Origin: an uncultured Eubacteriales bacterium
GTDB taxonomy: Bacteria; Bacillota; Clostridia; Oscillospirales; Acutalibacteraceae
Length of the DNA stretch: 7,707 bases
Reading direction: 5' to 3'
NCBI GenBank assembly: GCA_900319255.1
Contig: ONNU01000396.1
Coordinates: 1 to 7,707, forward strand
Shown: positions 5,465-7,707 of the stretch, in pieces
How the letters are laid out: every line of letters begins with the position of its first letter
Numbering within the stretch: the first letter of the stretch is position 1
Notes under the pieces: generated by a model
Database searches by the model: none
What the model saw: only the letters and a program-made list of their open reading frames with translations
Told to the model about the DNA's origin: nothing
Program-made: the position numbers and the translations under genes

Positions 5465-7027
5465 TCAGCGGTAGCTTCCGTATTTTGCCTTGAATTCCAT
5501 TTTTGCTGCATACATCTCGCTGTCTGCGCGTTTGAAAACGTGCTCGAAGGTCGTATCTCCGGCAGACAGTATTGAAAGTCCGATAGACGCTGAATATCTC
5601 TGGGAAACCGGTCTCTTTGAATCGAAATAGCTCTTTATGAACTGTTCCTTTGCCAGGGACACCAGATCCTCTCTGTTCTCATAATCCTCGCCGGTAAGTA
5701 CAACTACGAATTCATCTCCTCCTATTCTGAATATTGAAGAATGCTTGAATACTTCGCTGATAATCCGGCAGCTGCCCTTGATATAGGCGTCGCCTGATTT
5801 ATGGCCGTAGGTATCGTTTACCTTCTTGAGGTCGTTCAGATCCACCATTGCTACAGCAAATTCTGCTGTGCCCTCAGCGATCTGTTCATTAAGCGCCTCG
5901 ATGGTCTTTGAATATGCGACCTTACTTCCTACATGGGTAAGCTCATCATGGTTGACGGATTTGCTCATTTCGCCCAGCTGTTCTTCCTTTTCTTTAAGCG
6001 TATCGAGATACTTCTTGTTATCCTTCTCCATCTCGCCCAGCTGCTTTTTCTTGTCCTTGATATCGCTCTTTGCCCGTCTCAGGTTTTTCAGATAATCCTC
6101 AGTGATCTTTTCAAGCTTAGCCATTTCATTGAGGTAGTCGATCATGTTCATCTGTTCCTTGCGGATAACCTCATAGATCTCATTGATCTCATCCTGATTC
6201 CTGAGATATAGTCGTACAACTCCGGCTTCGTCATAGTCGACATCCTTTGCCGGCTTGAATTTCTTTGATTCCTCAGTAACACGTCTGAGAGGCTCAAAGA
6301 TAAGCTTTTTAAGGTAGATGATACTTATTACCAGCACGATGCCTGTTATCAGCAGAGCGCCCGCTATAATGAATATAAGGAAGTATATCCTGTCGGTTAT
6401 GGTATCCTCCATATCAATATCGCAGCCGATATGACAGACGATCTTTCCGTCCTTGTCAAAAACAGGAGCATACGAGGAGCAAAGCCATCCCCAGCTGGAA
6501 TAATTCACAACAGGCTCGATCCTCTGGGAGGTATCGACGCCGTAAAGCTCATTTTCTCTGGGCATATAGTTGCCGGTCTGATAGAGGGGGTTATCAAAAT
6601 CGTCTATAAGGTACATATCCCTGTAGGAAGCCTTATTGCCCAGAACGATGACATACAGATATTTGATATCATCCATATTCTCAAGGTATGAACACATTTC
6701 CTTGCGTACCTGGCAGAACTGATCCCACAGACCCTTTTCAGTCAGGTAATCCTGGATCATGGATTCATCCTTCTTTTTGCTTGCTTCCTCACGGAGACGC
6801 TGATAATCGCTGGATTCAGTTGCCTCTCTGAGCTTTGCAAGAAACTCGGGATCGGTCATTGAAGCGAAGTTCTCAGCCGAGTTATATGACATGCGCTTGC
6901 AGAAATTATCTACCTGAACAGTATTTGTGATAAAAGAAGTGACCGCAATTATCAATGAAACTGATAACACGACAATTATCACAAACAATCGGATTTTAAA
7001 GCTGATCGACCAATTTTTAGATTTCAC
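5465..7027 (-). CDS. membrane-bound Cache-HAMP-GGDEF protein, likely diguanylate cyclase
   Basis: The protein has 520 residues. Transmembrane helix 1 is at about 12-34, an extracytoplasmic Cache-like sensor at about 35-212 (with SYAPVFDKDGKIV...GCDIDMED), transmembrane helix 2 at about 213-240, a HAMP-like linker to about 300, a charged coiled coil at about 300-357 and a GGDEF domain at 358-520. The cyclase site is intact: D396 in VDLND, N404-D405, GHKSGD (408-413) and RIGGDEF with GGDEF at 436-440. No RxxD inhibitory site stands before GGDEF, so feedback inhibition is not expected at that site. It should make c-di-GMP from two GTP as a dimer, controlled by an external ligand. The start is GTG (7025-7027): an in-frame TAA lies three codons upstream, the next internal Met is residue 46 beyond TM1, and AAAGGGAG stands 10 bases before. 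The ATG at 7033-7031 is out of frame. Confidence 0.9.
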   Translation of the reverse strand: MKSKNWSISFKIRLFVIIVVLSVSLIIAVTSFITNTVQVDNFCKRMSYNSAENFASMTDPEFLAKLREATESSDYQRLREEASKKKDESMIQDYLTEKGLWDQFCQVRKEMCSYLENMDDIKYLYVIVLGNKASYRDMYLIDDFDNPLYQTGNYMPRENELYGVDTSQRIEPVVNYSSWGWLCSSYAPVFDKDGKIVCHIGCDIDMEDTITDRIYFLIFIIAGALLITGIVLVISIIYLKKLIFEPLRRVTEESKKFKPAKDVDYDEAGVVRLYLRNQDEINEIYEVIRKEQMNMIDYLNEMAKLEKITEDYLKNLRRAKSDIKDKKKQLGEMEKDNKKYLDTLKEKEEQLGEMSKSVNHDELTHVGSKVAYSKTIEALNEQIAEGTAEFAVAMVDLNDLKKVNDTYGHKSGDAYIKGSCRIISEVFKHSSIFRIGGDEFVVVLTGEDYENREDLVSLAKEQFIKSYFDSKRPVSQRYSASIGLSILSAGDTTFEHVFKRADSEMYAAKMEFKAKYGSYR

Positions 7028-7274
7028 GTAGCATTAACTCCCTTTCTGATATTATGTAAGGAAAGATGAAAGCGTAAGTGCGCGATTTTCTGGATGATCC
7101 AGGGTTTGTTTCCATATCTCATTATTTTCCGGACACAGATATGAAAAAACACGGTTGATGCTGATTATATAATGGTTCAGGGATACGGAGAAGTAACGAA
7201 CAAAGGAGTTTCTCCGTTTTTTGTACACTTTGAAAAACGACTTATCCAACGATCCCACAATACTCAATATGTAT
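7028..7274 (-). other. long 5' leader of the GGDEF gene
   Basis: From the nearer promoter the untranslated leader is about 247 nt, far longer than needed. It holds the hairpin at 7185-7217, a 6+1+6 palindrome CTGGATGATCCAG at 7090-7102, and the palindrome ATTATATAAT near 7165-7174. No GEMM-type c-di-GMP riboswitch motif was recognised by eye. An 85-codon ORF (7052-7309) crosses the leader, but its ATG lies inside a promoter -35 box and it lacks a ribosome site. Confidence 0.45.
7185..7222 (+). terminator. terminator-like hairpin antisense to the GGDEF leader
   Basis: On the + strand ACGGAGAA (7185-7192) pairs perfectly with TTCTCCGT (7210-7217) over 17 nt and is followed by a T-run to 7222, the form of an intrinsic terminator. 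No + strand gene precedes it. Read on the - strand it is a leader hairpin preceded by an A-run. A smaller hairpin (GGAG-TTT-CTCC, 7205-7215) uses the same CTCC and would exclude the larger one. Confidence 0.45.
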
Positions 7275-7280
7275 GTTACC

Positions 7281-7309
7281 ATTTTACAATATTTTGCAAG
7301 AAATGTCAA
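7281..7309 (-). promoter_or_regulatory. proximal promoter (P2) of the GGDEF gene
   Basis: On the - strand a perfect TTGACA (7309-7304), a 17-bp spacer and TAAAAT (7286-7281, 5/6). The predicted transcription start is near 7274. Confidence 0.65.
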
Positions 7310-7322
7310 TCATTCAAGAAAT

Positions 7323-7351
7323 AGTATAATAATATTTGTTAAATATGTCAA
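7323..7351 (-). promoter_or_regulatory. distal promoter (P1) of the GGDEF gene
   Basis: On the - strand a perfect TTGACA (7351-7346), a 17-bp spacer and TATACT (7328-7323, 5/6), with AT-rich sequence upstream. The predicted start is near 7316. It lies exactly 42 bp, four helical turns, upstream of P2. Confidence 0.7.
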
Positions 7352-7406
7352 AAGAAAAGCAAATTATTATACAATTCATTTAAGCTTGAGAAATGAAAAC
7401 GTATTT

Positions 7407-7428
7407 TTGTGTACAATAAATTACACAA
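7407..7428. promoter_or_regulatory. 22-bp perfect inverted repeat upstream of the GGDEF promoters
   Basis: TTGTGTA (7407-7413) and TACACAA (7422-7428) are separated by 8 bp. The size and half-site spacing suit a dimeric helix-turn-helix regulator. It lies about 55 bp upstream of the P1 -35 box, a place more typical of activation. The region 7429-7524 shows nothing further. Confidence 0.4.
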
Positions 7429-7524
7429 TAATTCGTCTGCGGCATAATTGTCTGAGGGTGTTTTCAAACATTGTGAAAGTGGCGTGACGTGTGATTCTTT
7501 TGAGTAATTATTTGTGAGATTGTA

Positions 7525-7707
7525 CATAAACCTGAATCTGTGAAACTGACATTTCCGCCGCGGGCTGAAAAAGAAAATCCGCTGTTCCGCATTAATGCTC
7601 TGAAATATACTTCATCAGTATTTCTACTTTGGTGAGTCAAAAGGTGGAAACCACAAGGGGTTCCCCCTTGAGTTTTCCCCCTTTTGCAATCCCCTTTCCT
7701 TAACCCC
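7525..7707 (-). repeat. modular intergenic repeat, copy D (complete, inverted)
   Basis: Read on the - strand from the window end it gives the left module (GGGGTTAAGGAAAGGGG), the full hairpin, the middle module shared with copy B (ACCAAAGTAGAAATACT...GGAACAGCGGATT) and the right module (CCGCGGCGGAAATGTCAG...GATTCAGG) shared with copies B and C. It is the only copy with all four parts and is inverted relative to copies A-C. It reaches the window edge, so its outer limit is not seen. Confidence 0.75.
7638..7686. repeat. long hairpin of repeat copy D
   Basis: Arms 7638-7660 and 7664-7686 are 23 nt each with three non-pairing positions and a 3-nt loop (TTC on the + strand). It corresponds to the hairpin at 2561-2619 in copy C. 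No long T-run follows on either strand, so it is not a simple terminator. Confidence 0.75.

Noticed and set aside
7028..7274. Known c-di-GMP riboswitch (GEMM-I or GEMM-II) in the cyclase leader
   Set aside because: I looked for the conserved core segments of both classes by eye and did not find them; only unnamed hairpins are present.
7052..7309. 85-codon - strand ORF in the leader of the cyclase gene
   Set aside because: Its ATG falls in the P2 -35 box, no ribosome site precedes it, and the product looks random and AT-driven.
1..7707. tRNA or rRNA genes, prophage or insertion-sequence transposase
   Set aside because: No cloverleaf pattern, rRNA core sequence, transposase or phage structural protein was seen; the 'virion core' name linked to the SPFH family does not imply a phage.

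Overview
The window looks like a low-to-mid-GC Clostridia chromosome, most like a Ruminococcus-type gut or rumen Bacillota. This is inferred from strong AAGGAG-type ribosome sites, TTGACA-N17-TATAAT-type promoters, a Ser/Glu-linker lipoprotein, a PIN toxin-antitoxin pair of a kind common in that group, and large membrane-bound GGDEF/EAL proteins. No marker gene is present, so the assignment is inference.

Layout. Positions 1-630 hold no gene: a 56-57 bp degenerate tandem repeat (about four units) runs into two copies of a modular intergenic repeat. On the + strand follow a lipoprotein (709-1365) whose C-terminal half resembles the SPFH domain of YdjI/'virion core protein'-type proteins, and an overlapping antitoxin/PIN-toxin operon (1724-2352) with its own near-consensus promoter and terminator. 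A third copy of the modular repeat, built around a 28-nt-arm hairpin, lies at 2536-2656. On the - strand come two cyclic-di-GMP proteins: a 7TM-PAS-GGDEF-EAL protein (2719-5010) with a degenerate AGDTF motif but an intact EAL active site, and a Cache-HAMP-coiled-coil-GGDEF protein (5465-7027) with an intact GGDEF motif. A 454 bp gap between them contains a strong hairpin and a doubtful 37-codon ORF. Upstream of the GGDEF gene lies an AT-rich regulatory region with two tandem promoters, a leader of about 250 nt and a 22 bp inverted repeat. The window ends in a fourth, inverted copy of the modular repeat.

How the genes work together. The two - strand genes are predicted to be opposing c-di-GMP enzymes: a likely phosphodiesterase whose cyclase-like domain probably only senses GTP, and a likely active cyclase with an extracytoplasmic sensor. 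Both are membrane anchored and sit side by side, so they may set one local c-di-GMP pool, but each appears to have its own transcription signals. The lipoprotein and the toxin-antitoxin pair look like independent units. The least explained material is the modular repeat family: between its two complete hairpins three base pairs change on both arms at once, suggesting the fold itself is maintained.
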